In this document: positions 1-8,900 of the stretch, piece after piece
Layout: each line of letters opens with the position of its first letter
Numbering within the stretch: position 1 is the stretch's first letter
Assembly (NCBI GenBank): GCA_017410165.1
Contig: JAFQRH010000004.1
Span: 1-64,000 of the forward strand
From: Alistipes sp.
GTDB lineage: Bacteria > Bacteroidota > Bacteroidia > Bacteroidales > Rikenellaceae
Length of the DNA: 64,000 nt
Reading direction: 5' to 3'
Translations under genes and position numbers: made by a program
Notes under the pieces: model-generated
The model's input: only the letters and a program-made list of their open reading frames with translations
The model's database searches: none
Told to the model about the DNA's origin: nothing

Positions 1-1453
1 CAATCGTCGTCACGCTATCTGGGATTGTAACACTTGTCAGCGCGTCGCAATCTCTGAATGCAGAATCTCCAATCGTCGTTACGCTATCTCCGATTGTGAC
101 ACTTTTCAGCGCGTCGCAAGAGATGAATGCAGCACCTCCAATCGTCGTCACGCTATCGGGGATTGTAATACTTGTCAGCGAGGTGCAACAGGCGAATGCC
201 CCCTCTCCAATCGTCGTCACGCTATCTGGGATTGTAACACTTGTCAGCGCGTCGCAACTGAAGAATGCATCCTTTCCAATCGTCGTCACGCTATCTGGGA
301 TTGTAACACTTGTCAGTGCGTCGCAATCTCTGAATGCATAATTTCCAATCGTCGTCACGCTATCCGGGATAGTCACACTTGTCAACGATTTGCAACTTTT
401 GAATGCCTCCTTGCCAATCGTCGTTACCTCGCCATCAAATGTAATAACACCCTGTCCGTTTTCGTAGGTGTTAGAGGTGATATTTGCACCGAATGCACTG
501 GTCGTATATGGCTTAACAATATTACCATCGGATGATGTGTACCAAATTTGATCATTTCCAATCGGCATATCGACCGAAGTAGATGCTATTGGTGTGATGT
601 GGTTGCGCCTGATAGTAATCGAGTTCTCTGTCGAAATATACTTTATTATGCCATCTTTGTTATACAACGTAACAGCCAAACCCTTTTTGAATGTTTGTGG
701 AGGCAGTGCAATATAGAATGCCGTAGGGGTTTGCGGGTGTAACGTAACACCATCACCACAATTGAGCGTAAGTTCAGTTAAAATAGTGTTTGTATCGACA
801 AGTGTGCCTTCCAAATCGCCTGACTCATTATCATTCTTACCATTCAAATCGGAAGCGAGAGTGCACGAAGCATCGTCGGAATTGATATAAATATCACCGG
901 CAACTTGCTCGCCATTATTGCCACGCAGAACGATTTTCGATATTCTACCAATGCTTGTAAATTGCAATTTCAACCAGCCACATACATTTTTTAGGTGGAT
1001 TTTGTCAGTGCGGCTTGACGAAACCATAATCGACGAGCCAATACCATAACTATCTTCGGCGTAGGTCTGTTCGGCGGGAAGAGATGCTTTGATATTACCA
1101 GACAACAAAGAGATGAGATACTTTCCGTTGTATGGATAGACCGCAACTACTTTATCCAAGCCAACTGTTGGTGTACCTTTGCTAATACGTTTCAAAATAC
1201 CGTCAGTATCGCCCGTTTCGCCTTGAAATTCGTATTTATCGTGAGCGTTCGAGCGATAAAACACCGACACAAGGTCGCCGGCAGTCCAAACCGTCGTGCC
1301 GTTTTGGAGTTGAATACGGGTATCCTCCTCATCGAACGAAACTTGCAGTTCGTCGGGTGCGGTAGGGATTTCCGGCGCAAGGTCTTGCGTCGTGTCGGTT
1401 GAGCAAGCAGCGAGAGCGGTCGCCGCAAGCACGAAAAGTAGAAGTTTTTTCAT
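1..1453 (-). CDS. BspA-type leucine-rich repeat lipoprotein with fimbrillin-like N-terminus (partial)
   Basis: The frame is open from an ATG at 1453 to the window edge (484 codons), so the C-terminus is missing. The start MKKLLLFVLAATALAAC is a lipoprotein signal with lipobox LAAC, implying an outer membrane or surface lipoprotein. Residues about 30-300 resemble the fimbrillin/Mfa-like family (a DTRIQLQNG...VWTAGDLVSVFY segment). From about residue 335 come 23-residue repeats of the BspA/LRR_5 type with consensus AF..C..LTSVTIPDSVTTIG. The DNA period is exactly 69 bp (repeat starts at 2, 71, 140, 209, 278, 347 and 416 on the plus strand) and the copies are nearly identical. BspA family proteins mediate adhesion to host or other bacteria; that role is inferred from the family. 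A 48-codon gene lies 23 bp upstream, probably in the same transcript. Confidence 0.85.
   Translation of the reverse strand, partial: MKKLLLFVLAATALAACSTDTTQDLAPEIPTAPDELQVSFDEEDTRIQLQNGTTVWTAGDLVSVFYRSNAHDKYEFQGETGDTDGILKRISKGTPTVGLDKVVAVYPYNGKYLISLLSGNIKASLPAEQTYAEDSYGIGSSIMVSSSRTDKIHLKNVCGWLKLQFTSIGRISKIVLRGNNGEQVAGDIYINSDDASCTLASDLNGKNDNESGDLEGTLVDTNTILTELTLNCGDGVTLHPQTPTAFYIALPPQTFKKGLAVTLYNKDGIIKYISTENSITIRRNHITPIASTSVDMPIGNDQIWYTSSDGNIVKPYTTSAFGANITSNTYENGQGVITFDGEVTTIGKEAFKSCKSLTSVTIPDSVTTIGNYAFRDCDALTSVTIPDSVTTIGKDAFFSCDALTSVTIPDSVTTIGEGAFACCTSLTSITIPDSVTTIGGAAFISCDALKSVTIGDSVTTIGDSAFRDCDALTSVTIPDSVTTI
2..433 (-). repeat. 69-bp LRR-coding tandem repeat array
   Basis: At least six full copies of a 69-bp unit coding for 23-residue LRR_5 repeats. 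Differences cluster in the variable codons after the conserved AF..C core. The array runs off the left window edge. Near identity at DNA level suggests copy-number change by recombination or slippage. Confidence 0.9.
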
Positions 1454-1476
1454 CTGTTTGTAGATTTAATTTATTG

Positions 1477-1623
1477 TTATATTTCTTCGATAATTTCATC
1501 TGCCGGTCGAGTTGTCCAACCCTGCTCGGGATCGACAACCGGAATTTCGAGCGAAGCACCGAAGCCGCGCTCGGCGTGCAACGCAACGGTGCGCACTACG
1601 GGTTGTGTGTAATGTTTATTCAT
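1477..1623 (-). CDS. Small 48-aa protein upstream of the BspA-like gene
   Basis: A 48-codon frame (MNKHYTQPVVRTVALHAERG... ending ADEIIEEI) finishes 23 bp before the BspA-like ATG. An in-frame ATG two codons further up (1629) could be used instead. There is no signal peptide or membrane segment. The composition (PVV.TVALHAERGFGASLE) recalls short conserved peptides found beside fimbrillin and BspA genes in Bacteroidales, but I cannot name a family. Codon use matches the neighbour, and the frame lies between a consensus promoter and the next gene, which supports it being real. Function unknown; a leader peptide or small partner protein is possible. Confidence 0.55.
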   Translation of the reverse strand: MNKHYTQPVVRTVALHAERGFGASLEIPVVDPEQGWTTRPADEIIEEI

Positions 1624-1750
1624 AGCCATTTACGGTTACCGTAGCATCTCCTGTGCGGTGGGTTGTTTATAAAAAGAAAGTGTGGAGATGATTTTCGTTT
1701 ATTTACAAGAAGGTTGTGGTAAAACCCTGCGATAACAAACGATACAATGC

Positions 1751-1795
1751 CCCACACCTGTAATACGCCAATAGAATTGGTGTGGGTACACCAAT
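1751..1795 (-). promoter_or_regulatory. Two mutually exclusive stem-loops in leader
   Basis: On the minus-strand RNA, ATTGGTGT (1795-1788) pairs with ACACCAAT (1783-1776) across the loop ACCC. CCCACACC (1786-1779) can instead pair with GGTGTGGG (1758-1751). Both are perfect 8-bp stems and share 1779-1783, so only one can form. No U-run follows, so this is not a plain terminator. Attenuation or RNA-based control is an inference. Confidence 0.4.
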
Positions 1796-1923
1796 AGCAT
1801 ATATACAAGAAATAGGTGCTGTTCGTTGTCCTATCGCATTGAAAACTACCACATTCTCTTGTAAGGACTGCGAAAACACTTTCTATATGTCCGTCGGTTT
1901 GGCAAAACGCCAAATCAACACCA

Positions 1924-1954
1924 CAAAATTAGAAAACATTTCGCAAACGAACAA
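1924..1954 (-). promoter_or_regulatory. Promoter for the 48-aa/BspA-like operon
   Basis: Minus-strand TTG (1954-1952), 20 nt, then TAATTTTG (1931-1924), matching the Bacteroidota -33/-7 pattern. Start of transcription would be near 1917. Confidence 0.5.
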
Positions 1955-2028
1955 CACCCTGCGGAGCATTGTCCGTAAAAATTGGAATATTTATTGTAAC
2001 GACAGTCAACAAGAAATCGAGTGCCGTT

Positions 2029-2463
2029 ATGATTGCCAAACTGAACGAACTTTTGCGCCGTTATCGCCACGTGGACAAGGCGATACTGTTTCTGCGGCTG
2101 TTTATCGGAGCCGTGATTATGTTGCACGTCATCGGCAAATTGCAACGCTACAACGCGATGGTGGTCGGCTTTCCGCCACTGCTGTTCAACAACGGCGAGG
2201 TGTCGTTCGTATTGCTGACCACGCTCGAAGCGTTGTTTGCTGTGATGATAGGTTGCGGATTTTGGACCCGATTCGCCGCATTTATGATGTCGCTCGGGAT
2301 GTTTGTCGATATATTCGTCATCTACCCTACGCTCGGTTGGCTCGGCGTCGAACGACAGGTGCTCTATATCGGCATATATGTCTTTTTGGTGATTTCGGGT
2401 GGTGGAAAGTACGCAATAGACGCGATGTTTAGCAGAAAAAGTGGTCGCGGGGAGTCGGTTTAG
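2029..2463 (+). CDS. DoxX family membrane protein
   Basis: A 144-residue protein starting MIAKLNELLRRYRHVDKAILFLRLFIG with four hydrophobic segments. The pattern LRLFIGAVIMLHVIGKLQ, then a FP-containing loop and LLTTLEALFAVMIGCGFWTRFAAF, is that of DoxX/SURF4-like integral membrane proteins. An upstream in-frame ATG at 1969 would add 20 residues with no family counterpart, so I chose 2029. DoxX proteins are linked in other bacteria to redox or thiol stress; no specific role can be read here. The next gene is 63 bp downstream but has its own promoter-like element. Confidence 0.7.
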   Translation: MIAKLNELLRRYRHVDKAILFLRLFIGAVIMLHVIGKLQRYNAMVVGFPPLLFNNGEVSFVLLTTLEALFAVMIGCGFWTRFAAFMMSLGMFVDIFVIYPTLGWLGVERQVLYIGIYVFLVISGGGKYAIDAMFSRKSGRGESV

Positions 2464-2485
2464 GGCGTAGTTAAAAAAAATTGTA

Positions 2486-2493
2486 TATATTTG
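2486..2493 (+). promoter_or_regulatory. -7 element of the ytfJ-like/Omp85 operon
   Basis: TATATTTG matches TAnnTTTG and lies 34 bp before the ATG at 2527. No good -33 TTTG is seen at the expected spacing. Confidence 0.35.
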
Positions 2494-2526
2494 TGGCGCA
2501 ATTTATAAAAATATAAAGCGAAAACC

Positions 2527-3084
2527 ATGAAATTTGGAAAATTAACACTCACACTTATTGCAGTTTTTACCCTCGCAACAGCCACAGCGCAAAAGCATAA
2601 AGAGGTGGTCGATGACCGCCCGACGCTCCCGCATAAAATTGATAACGTAACGGTCAGAGTCGTAAGAGGCGACCTCACGAAACTCCCATACTTCGGCGAG
2701 AAGAATCTCTTCGTTTTCTACATCGACCCGGACGTTGGTCTGACGGGAAACAGAACTTACCGTTTTACGGACGATATCGAGGAGCGTGGCGTGGATAAGG
2801 GCCCGAACCTCTTCGGCTTCGGAATTTTGAACTTGAAAGATACCTTCCTGCCCAAAAACCTTATTCGCAAACTTGCAGCAAAGCGCACGGAGAAGAATCA
2901 CGGCTTGGTGCTCGACGACTCGAATCACACGGTACGCGATGCGTGGGGCTTGGGCGATTGCAACGGCAAGTTTATTATGATGATTATCTCGAAAGAGGGC
3001 GAAATCGTCTATATGCAGAAGGAAGAGATTACAAAGGAGGGCGAAAAAGAATTCTTTGAAATAATAGAGAAGTATCGCTACTAA
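2527..3084 (+). CDS. YtfJ-like exported protein (thioredoxin-like fold)
   Basis: 185 residues with an N-terminal signal peptide ending near ATATAQ (residue 22). Downstream, VVRGDLTKLPYFGEKNLFVF resembles a thioredoxin-like beta strand after an import signal. The C-terminal part (LDDSNHTVRDAWGLGDCNGKFIMMI followed by KEGEIVYMQKEEIT) follows the layout of E. coli YtfJ (a VDSNG..QGAW segment, then hydrophobic strand, KDG, and a TQEE helix). There is no CXXC redox motif, so oxidoreductase activity is unlikely. Its TAA is directly followed by the ATG of the Omp85-like gene, indicating translational coupling. Periplasmic location is inferred. The family assignment rests on motif order only. Confidence 0.5.
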   Translation: MKFGKLTLTLIAVFTLATATAQKHKEVVDDRPTLPHKIDNVTVRVVRGDLTKLPYFGEKNLFVFYIDPDVGLTGNRTYRFTDDIEERGVDKGPNLFGFGILNLKDTFLPKNLIRKLAAKRTEKNHGLVLDDSNHTVRDAWGLGDCNGKFIMMIISKEGEIVYMQKEEITKEGEKEFFEIIEKYRY

Positions 3085-4371
3085 ATGCGTTTGCGTTGCA
3101 TCATAACGACAATCGTGTTTGTGCTTGCGGCGCATAACGGCTTTGCACAAACGGACAGTATCCTTGTTTCAAGCAAGGATACTATTCGTTATAAATATAC
3201 CCCAATGACCATTCCGGCGGATATCGCAGCACTCGCAAATGGTGCTGTGGCGGAATCTGCTGCCGATGATGAGGCGCAACGCAAAGCAAAGCGCGGTAGC
3301 GGAGTGCGTAAGTTTGCCGACTTCTTGGTGTCGAGCGTAACGGACGAGAGTTTCGAGAAGAAGGTGGATTTTTCGTTCGTATTGTTCCCCTACTACACCC
3401 CTTCGACGAGTTTGGGGCTTGGTGCCTCCGTTACGGGGCTTTATCGCCTCGATAAACGCAATCGGGCACTGCCACCATCGAGTTTCTCAATCGCCGCCAA
3501 TGGCTCCATAAACGGCACGTATCGCGTCGAGGCCAATGGCGTAAATATCTTCAAAGATGGCAAAGACCGGCTTTTTTATCGCGTAGGGTTTCAATCGTTG
3601 CCAACCCGATTGTGGGGCTTGGGCTACGAGGCGGCTTTTGCGGGTGACTATGTCTCCTACGTAGGCAATCGGTGGTATGCCGAAGCGACCTACTTGCGCC
3701 GCATTGTCAAGAATATATATATAGGTGCACAAATCGACTTCGATTACGCGTTCTGCGGTCGCAACTCGCAACAGAATATAATCGATCGCCTTGACGGACA
3801 GCGCGGCGACTATCTTTCGACCGGCATTTCGCTGTTGGCGGAGTATGATTCGCGCAATTCGCGCAACGCTCCGAACAAGGGTTTTTATGTGTCGTTAAAG
3901 GGAACGGTCCGCCCCGAGCCATTGGGTACGGTTGGACGTACGTTGTGGAGCGCAACGGCTATCGTGGACTATTATCAGCGGTTGTGGAGAGGTGCCGTGC
4001 TTGCAATCGATTTATATGGCGAATTTAACAGCCGTCACACGCCGTGGACGCTCTATGCCCGCCTCGGTGATGCTCAACGTATGCGCGGCTATTACGAAGG
4101 CCGATTTATGGATTTGAATCTCATCTCGGCGCAGGTCGAGTTACGACAAACCGTATGGCAACGTCTCGGTGTTGCTGTTTGGGGCGGTGCAGGTAATGTA
4201 TTTCACTCCTTCAAGGAGTTTCATTGGAATCGCACGCTGCCTAGCTATGGCGTCGGCTTGCGGTGGAGCGTGAATAGCAACTCAAGCATACGTCTCGACT
4301 ACGGCTTCGGTAAACGCATTAACGGTGCGCTCTCCGGGGGCTTTATATTCTCGGTAAACGAGGCGTTTTAA
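3085..4371 (+). CDS. BamA/TamA (Omp85) family outer membrane barrel without POTRA domains
   Basis: 428 residues with a signal peptide to about residue 22 (NGFA/Q). After a short linker the protein is an outer membrane barrel of the surface-antigen D15 type. AQRMRGYYEGRF (about residue 330) fits the conserved RGY/RGF loop-6 motif of Omp85 proteins, and alternating aromatic strands run to the C-terminus (GGFIFSVNEAF, final Phe). The length leaves no room for five POTRA repeats, so it is not the essential BamA but one of the short family members. The role (protein or lipid export, or pore) is unknown. It is translationally coupled to the YtfJ-like gene, suggesting a joint envelope function. Confidence 0.75.
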   Translation: MRLRCIITTIVFVLAAHNGFAQTDSILVSSKDTIRYKYTPMTIPADIAALANGAVAESAADDEAQRKAKRGSGVRKFADFLVSSVTDESFEKKVDFSFVLFPYYTPSTSLGLGASVTGLYRLDKRNRALPPSSFSIAANGSINGTYRVEANGVNIFKDGKDRLFYRVGFQSLPTRLWGLGYEAAFAGDYVSYVGNRWYAEATYLRRIVKNIYIGAQIDFDYAFCGRNSQQNIIDRLDGQRGDYLSTGISLLAEYDSRNSRNAPNKGFYVSLKGTVRPEPLGTVGRTLWSATAIVDYYQRLWRGAVLAIDLYGEFNSRHTPWTLYARLGDAQRMRGYYEGRFMDLNLISAQVELRQTVWQRLGVAVWGGAGNVFHSFKEFHWNRTLPSYGVGLRWSVNSNSSIRLDYGFGKRINGALSGGFIFSVNEAF

Positions 4372-4383
4372 CGGCTACTCTTC

Positions 4384-4416
4384 CGTGAGTTTTGGCGTTC
4401 CACTCACGCTTTTACC
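4384..4416 (+). terminator. Terminator after Omp85-like gene
   Basis: CGTGAGT (4384-4390) pairs with ACTCACG (4402-4408) across an 11-nt loop, followed by CTTTTA. It sits 12 bp after the stop codon at 4371. Confidence 0.55.
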
Positions 4417-4435
4417 ACTGTATGCACAAAAAGAA

Positions 4436-4467
4436 TAAGGATTGCCCAAAATCTCGGACAATCCTTA
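4436..4467 (-). terminator. Terminator after hc1-like gene
   Basis: On the minus strand TAAGGATTG pairs with CAATCCTTA (9 bp, 14-nt loop), followed by TTCTTTTTG (4435-4427). It lies 24 bp beyond the stop of the histone-like gene. Confidence 0.7.
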
Positions 4468-4490
4468 TAGTGCACTGCTTTGCGGACAAA

Positions 4491-4667
4491 TTATTTCTTT
4501 GCCTCCTCTACGGATACCTTACGGAACTCCTTCAAGAGTTTGGAAAGCTCCAAAGCTGCCTTACGAGCACGAGTGCCGGCTGCCTTATTACCCTTCTCTA
4601 CCTGAGCAGCAGCGTTTGCCTGGAACAACGCAATCTGTGCATTGATGTTTTCTACCAAAGTCTTCAT
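4491..4667 (-). CDS. Histone H1-like protein Hc1 (Bacteroidota type)
   Basis: 58 residues starting MKTLVENINAQIALFQANAA and containing GNKAAGTRARKAALELSKLL, then EFRKVSVEEAKK at the end. This is the highly conserved pattern of the small Hc1-like DNA-binding proteins found throughout Bacteroidales: an acidic-neutral N-terminal helix and a Lys/Arg/Ala-rich helix. The product is expected to bind and compact DNA non-specifically. It is a single-gene unit with its own consensus promoter (4707-4738) and terminator (4436-4467). Confidence 0.85.
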   Translation of the reverse strand: MKTLVENINAQIALFQANAAAQVEKGNKAAGTRARKAALELSKLLKEFRKVSVEEAKK

Positions 4668-4706
4668 AGTCGTAAAAATTTATTTTTTTAATTGTGGTTT
4701 ATGTTA

Positions 4707-4738
4707 CAAACATATAAAAGTTTTTTTGAAAAAACAAA
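4707..4738 (-). promoter_or_regulatory. Promoter of hc1-like gene
   Basis: Minus-strand TTTG (4738-4735), exactly 20 nt, then TATGTTTG (4714-4707), a full match to the Bacteroidota consensus, about 40 bp before the ATG. Confidence 0.75.
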
Positions 4739-4798
4739 TTTTTTATGTGTTAAATGTTCATTTTTAGCAAATTTGGCGATTTTCGGCGGTGATTCGGT

Positions 4799-5959
4799 AT
4801 GTTTTTTGACCTTTTCGCAAGAAAATCAATAATTATGTCTGCTATATTTACGATACTTTTATTGTTGTCGGTCGTCTTCGTTTCGTGCAATCGGCAACCG
4901 TCCGATGGAGCAGCCACGCCACGGCTGAACATTGAAGTCACAACAGCACAAACCGATACGGTTTACAATAGGCGTACCTACATCGGTACAATTGCTGCGA
5001 ATTACGAGTCGGTTGTTCAACCACGAGTCAGTGGTTATCTGACTGCAAAATTATTCGATAATGGTATGCCTGTGCGCAAAGGTAACCTGCTCTTTCGTCT
5101 CGACGGCAAACAGCAGCAGGCAAACTTTCTCGCAGCACGTGCCTCACTCGAATCGGCAAAGGCGAAGGCACTCGAAGCAAACAACAATTACGTGCGTGCT
5201 ATGCCTCTTGCGGAGATTGACGCCATAAGCCAGGCGCAACTCGACCAATATACGGCCGAATACGTTGCGGCGAAGGCATCCGTCAAATCTGCCGAGCAGG
5301 CACTGCGCAACGCCGCGCTCGAATCGGGATATACCGAGATACGCTCGACGATAAACGGCATCATCACCTCCTCTTCTGCGCATATCGGCGATTTGGTCGG
5401 ACCGGGTACGAACTTCACCACACTTACGACCATTCAAAACGTAGATACGGTAGTTGTCGATATTGCAATACCAATGCGGCAATATCTGAATCTATCGGCG
5501 CGAAAATCGTTTACGTACGAGAATGCCGACCTGCTCTCCGACATACGACTCTATCTTGCCGATGGCACGGCCTATCCGCTTGCGGGCGCGTATAGTTATA
5601 CAAAGACGGCCGTTTCGGATGCTGCGGGAACTATTATTATCGTGGTGTCGTTTGCCAATCCCGACTATCTGCTCAAAGCCGGACAATTTGCCCGTATCGA
5701 GACAAACGTAGGCAAAGGTCGCACGTGTGTCACCATTCCGCAGAGTTGTGTATCGCAAAACCAAAATATAAACTCGGTATGGGTAATACGTCCGGATAGC
5801 ACTGCCGAGTACCGAGAGGTTGCGCTTGGCGCAATAACGGGCACGAATTGGATCGTCGAGTCGGGCATACGCGCCGGCGAACGAGTTGCTCTGTCCGGTC
5901 AAGCGAAGTTGCGAAACGGAATGAAAGTAAATCTGCAAAACACTGCACGCGATGAATAG
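4799..5959 (+). CDS. RND efflux periplasmic adaptor lipoprotein (AcrA/MexA type)
   Basis: 386 residues. The lipobox FVSC near residue 30 predicts a lipoprotein anchored in the inner membrane. The ATG at 4799 is preferred over the one at 4835 because it gives the positively charged n-region (ARK) needed by a signal peptide. Order: barrel-sandwich/lipoyl half (VVQPRVSGYLTAKLFDNG.PVRKGNLLFRLD), helical hairpin (about 100-165), second lipoyl half (YTEIRSTINGIITSS), beta-barrel and membrane-proximal domains (QSCVSQNQN..VWVI). It bridges the inner membrane pump to the outer membrane channel. Its stop overlaps the pump start by 8 bp, the first of three overlapping genes. Confidence 0.93.
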   Translation: MFFDLFARKSIIMSAIFTILLLLSVVFVSCNRQPSDGAATPRLNIEVTTAQTDTVYNRRTYIGTIAANYESVVQPRVSGYLTAKLFDNGMPVRKGNLLFRLDGKQQQANFLAARASLESAKAKALEANNNYVRAMPLAEIDAISQAQLDQYTAEYVAAKASVKSAEQALRNAALESGYTEIRSTINGIITSSSAHIGDLVGPGTNFTTLTTIQNVDTVVVDIAIPMRQYLNLSARKSFTYENADLLSDIRLYLADGTAYPLAGAYSYTKTAVSDAAGTIIIVVSFANPDYLLKAGQFARIETNVGKGRTCVTIPQSCVSQNQNINSVWVIRPDSTAEYREVALGAITGTNWIVESGIRAGERVALSGQAKLRNGMKVNLQNTARDE

Positions 5960-8900
5960 GTTTTTTATCTCGCGACCGATATTTGCCATATCGCTCGCCA
6001 TAATAATAGTGTTTCTCGGTATAATCTCGATATTCGACCTCTCTATCGAGCAATATCCCGATATCACGCCACCGGTCGTGGAGGTTTCGGCTACCTATAA
6101 TGGTGCTGATGCCGAAACAGTAAATAACACCGTTGCTACGCCGATTGCGCAAAGTATAATGGGTGTGAGCGATATGCTCTATATGCAGGCAACAAGTGCC
6201 AATGACGGCACAATGAATCTGCAAGTGACATTTGAGGTCGGCTCCGATCCCGATTTGGATGCGGTTTTTACGCAGAACAACGTGGCTACGGCAACAGCCA
6301 ACCTGCCATCGAGCGTCGTGCAGCAAGGCGTTACTACACGCAAGACACAGACCGGTTTTCTTATGGTGTATGCACTTTACAGCGATGGTCGCTACGATGA
6401 CGAATTTATGTCGAACTACGCCTACATCAACCTACGCAACCAACTTCTGAAAATCAATGGAGTCGGCAAGGTATCCATAATGGGTGCGGGCGAATACGCT
6501 ATGCGCGTGTGGTTGCGACCTGATGTGCTCGATTATTACGAGCTCTCGGTTGATGAGATTGTCTCCGCCATTTCGACACAGGCGGGAATCTACCCTGCCG
6601 GACAATTCGGAGCAGAACCGGCACCCGAAGGTACGCAATACACCTATACCGTGACTATGCCTCCGCAGATCTCCACCGCCGAGGAGTTTTCGGATATTAT
6701 AATAAAGACCACACCGGATGGCGTGCAGATACGATTGAGCGATGTCGCCGATGTTGCACTCGGCAGCCAAACCTATGGCAGCACCTCCTCATTTGGCTCG
6801 CAACCGACGACCGTTATGGTTGTCTATCAGGAGCCGGGCAGTAATGCTGTTGCGGTCGGCAAGCGTGTTAAAGCGGAGATGGCACGCCTTGCGGAGCGAT
6901 TCCCGGATGGCATAGGATATACGGCAATCGTCGATAGTACGGAGAGTATTATGGCGGGCATCGAGGAGATTCTGCTGACACTCGTATTGGCACTGATTCT
7001 GGTCATATTTATCATATATCTCTTTATTCAGGATTGGCGCGCGACGCTTATTCCGCTCATCGCCATTCCGGTATCAATCGTCGGAACATTTATCGCGTTT
7101 CCGCTGCTCGGTTTCTCGATAAATGTCGTATCGTTGCTTGGTCTGGTGTTGGCAATCGGTCTGGTTGTCGATGATGCGATTGTGGTCGTGGAGGCGGTGC
7201 AGGTAAATATCGAGAAGGGACTCTCGCCTTTCGATGCGACCCTCGAAGCGATGCGCTCCGTAACGTCGCCTATTATTGCGACGAGTGTTGTTCTGCTCGC
7301 GGTCTTTATTCCGGTCTCATTTTCGGGCGGAATCAGCGGTCGATTGTTTCAGCAATTTGCCGTAACCATATCCGTATCGGTGCTCTTATCGACGATAAAT
7401 GCACTGACCCTTTCTCCTGCATTGTGCGCCAAGTTGCTTCGTCCGCGCAATGCCGCCAAAACCGGCTTTTTTGGTGCATTTAATCGCGTATTCGAACGTT
7501 TTATGGTGCGTTACACCTCGGCGACACAAGCGGTCATACGACGCACTAAAACCACGATGGCGAGCATCGCCATAATGGCTGTGGTTATTGCTCTCGTTTG
7601 GCGATTTTTGCCATCCGGTTTTTTGCCGGACGAGGACCAGGGCTACCTGATGGTGTTTGTGCAGACACCGCAAGCCACATCGTTGCAGGTGACCAATGGC
7701 GTGATGGCTGCGGTCGATAATGTTGTCAAGCAACGGCAGGAGGTCTCTTCGACGGCGGTCGTTGCCGGATTCAATATGATATCGGGCGTAGCGGCGACGA
7801 ATTGTGGTGTTATATTCGTAAAATTGGTCGATTTCGACAAGCGCAAACTCTCCTCTATCGAGCTCTCAGCTCTCTTGACCGAAATGCTCTATGGGGCTGT
7901 TCCGCAAGCCGAGTGTTACGCCTTTGTGCAACCCTCGATTCCTGGCTTGGGCGTAACCTCCGGAGTTACATTCGAGGTGCAGGACGTGGCAGGCAGAGGC
8001 AATGCGTATCTTGCCGAGCACACCGCGCGGTTGCTCGATTCGCTGAATCACAATAAACTCATTGCATCTGCCACAACACAATTTGATGACGGTGTGCCAC
8101 AACGACGCTTGGTGATAGACAAGGAGCAGGCATTGATGAAGGGAGTCGCGCTCGACCAACTATATTCGCAAACGGCAGCGTTGCTTGGCGGTAGGTATAT
8201 CAACAACTTTAACCGCTTTGGCCGTCTGTACCAAACCTATATTCAGGCGGCCCCCGAATATCGTCGCGACCGTTATTCGCTCGACAGCTATTTCGTCACG
8301 GATCGGGATGGCGCAAGTGTTCCGCTTTCGTCGTTAGTGTCGGTGCGCGATACGGTCGGAGTGGAGTTCGTATCGCAATACAATATGTTCCGCTCGATTG
8401 CCGTCACCGTGACACCTGCAAAAGACGCGTCGAGTTCGCAGGTGATGCAGGCCATCGCGCAGAGTGCGGCGGAGATTCTGCCGGAGGATATGGACTATGC
8501 GTGGAGCGGTGTATCATATCAGGAGAACAGCGAGTCGAAGGGCGCAGGGCTGGTCTATCTGATTGCGGTCATCTTCGTATTTCTGATTCTTGCTGCACTC
8601 TACGAGAGTTGGCAGTTGCCGATAGCGATTATGTTGAGCGTGCCACTCGCGGTGATGGGTGCATTGCTCTTTACCGGGTGTGCCCACCTATTCGATTCGA
8701 TGTATATCAACGATATCTATATGCAAATTTCGCTTGTGATGCTCATCGGATTGGCGGCGAAAAACTCTATTTTGGTGGTCGAGTATGCCGATAAACTTCT
8801 ATTCGAGCGTCGAATGTCGCTCGTCGATGCAACAATTGAGGCGGCAAAATTGCGCGTGCGTCCGATTGTAATGACGGCATTTGCCTTCATTCTCGGCGTG

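Larger units (their letters stand above)
1624..2028. other. Divergent intergenic region with long leader of the BspA-like operon
   Basis: No convincing gene. It holds a minus-strand promoter (1924-1954) and two overlapping stem-loops (1751-1795) in what would be a leader of about 290 nt. Short open frames here have no family resemblance. Confidence 0.6.

Noticed and set aside
2..433. CRISPR array
   Set aside because: The 69-bp periodic sequence is continuously coding with conserved LRR residues and no spacer-like unique segments.
1620..1913. 97-codon minus-strand frame upstream of the 48-aa gene
   Set aside because: It overlaps the start of the 48-aa gene and the leader stem-loops, has irregular composition and no family features.
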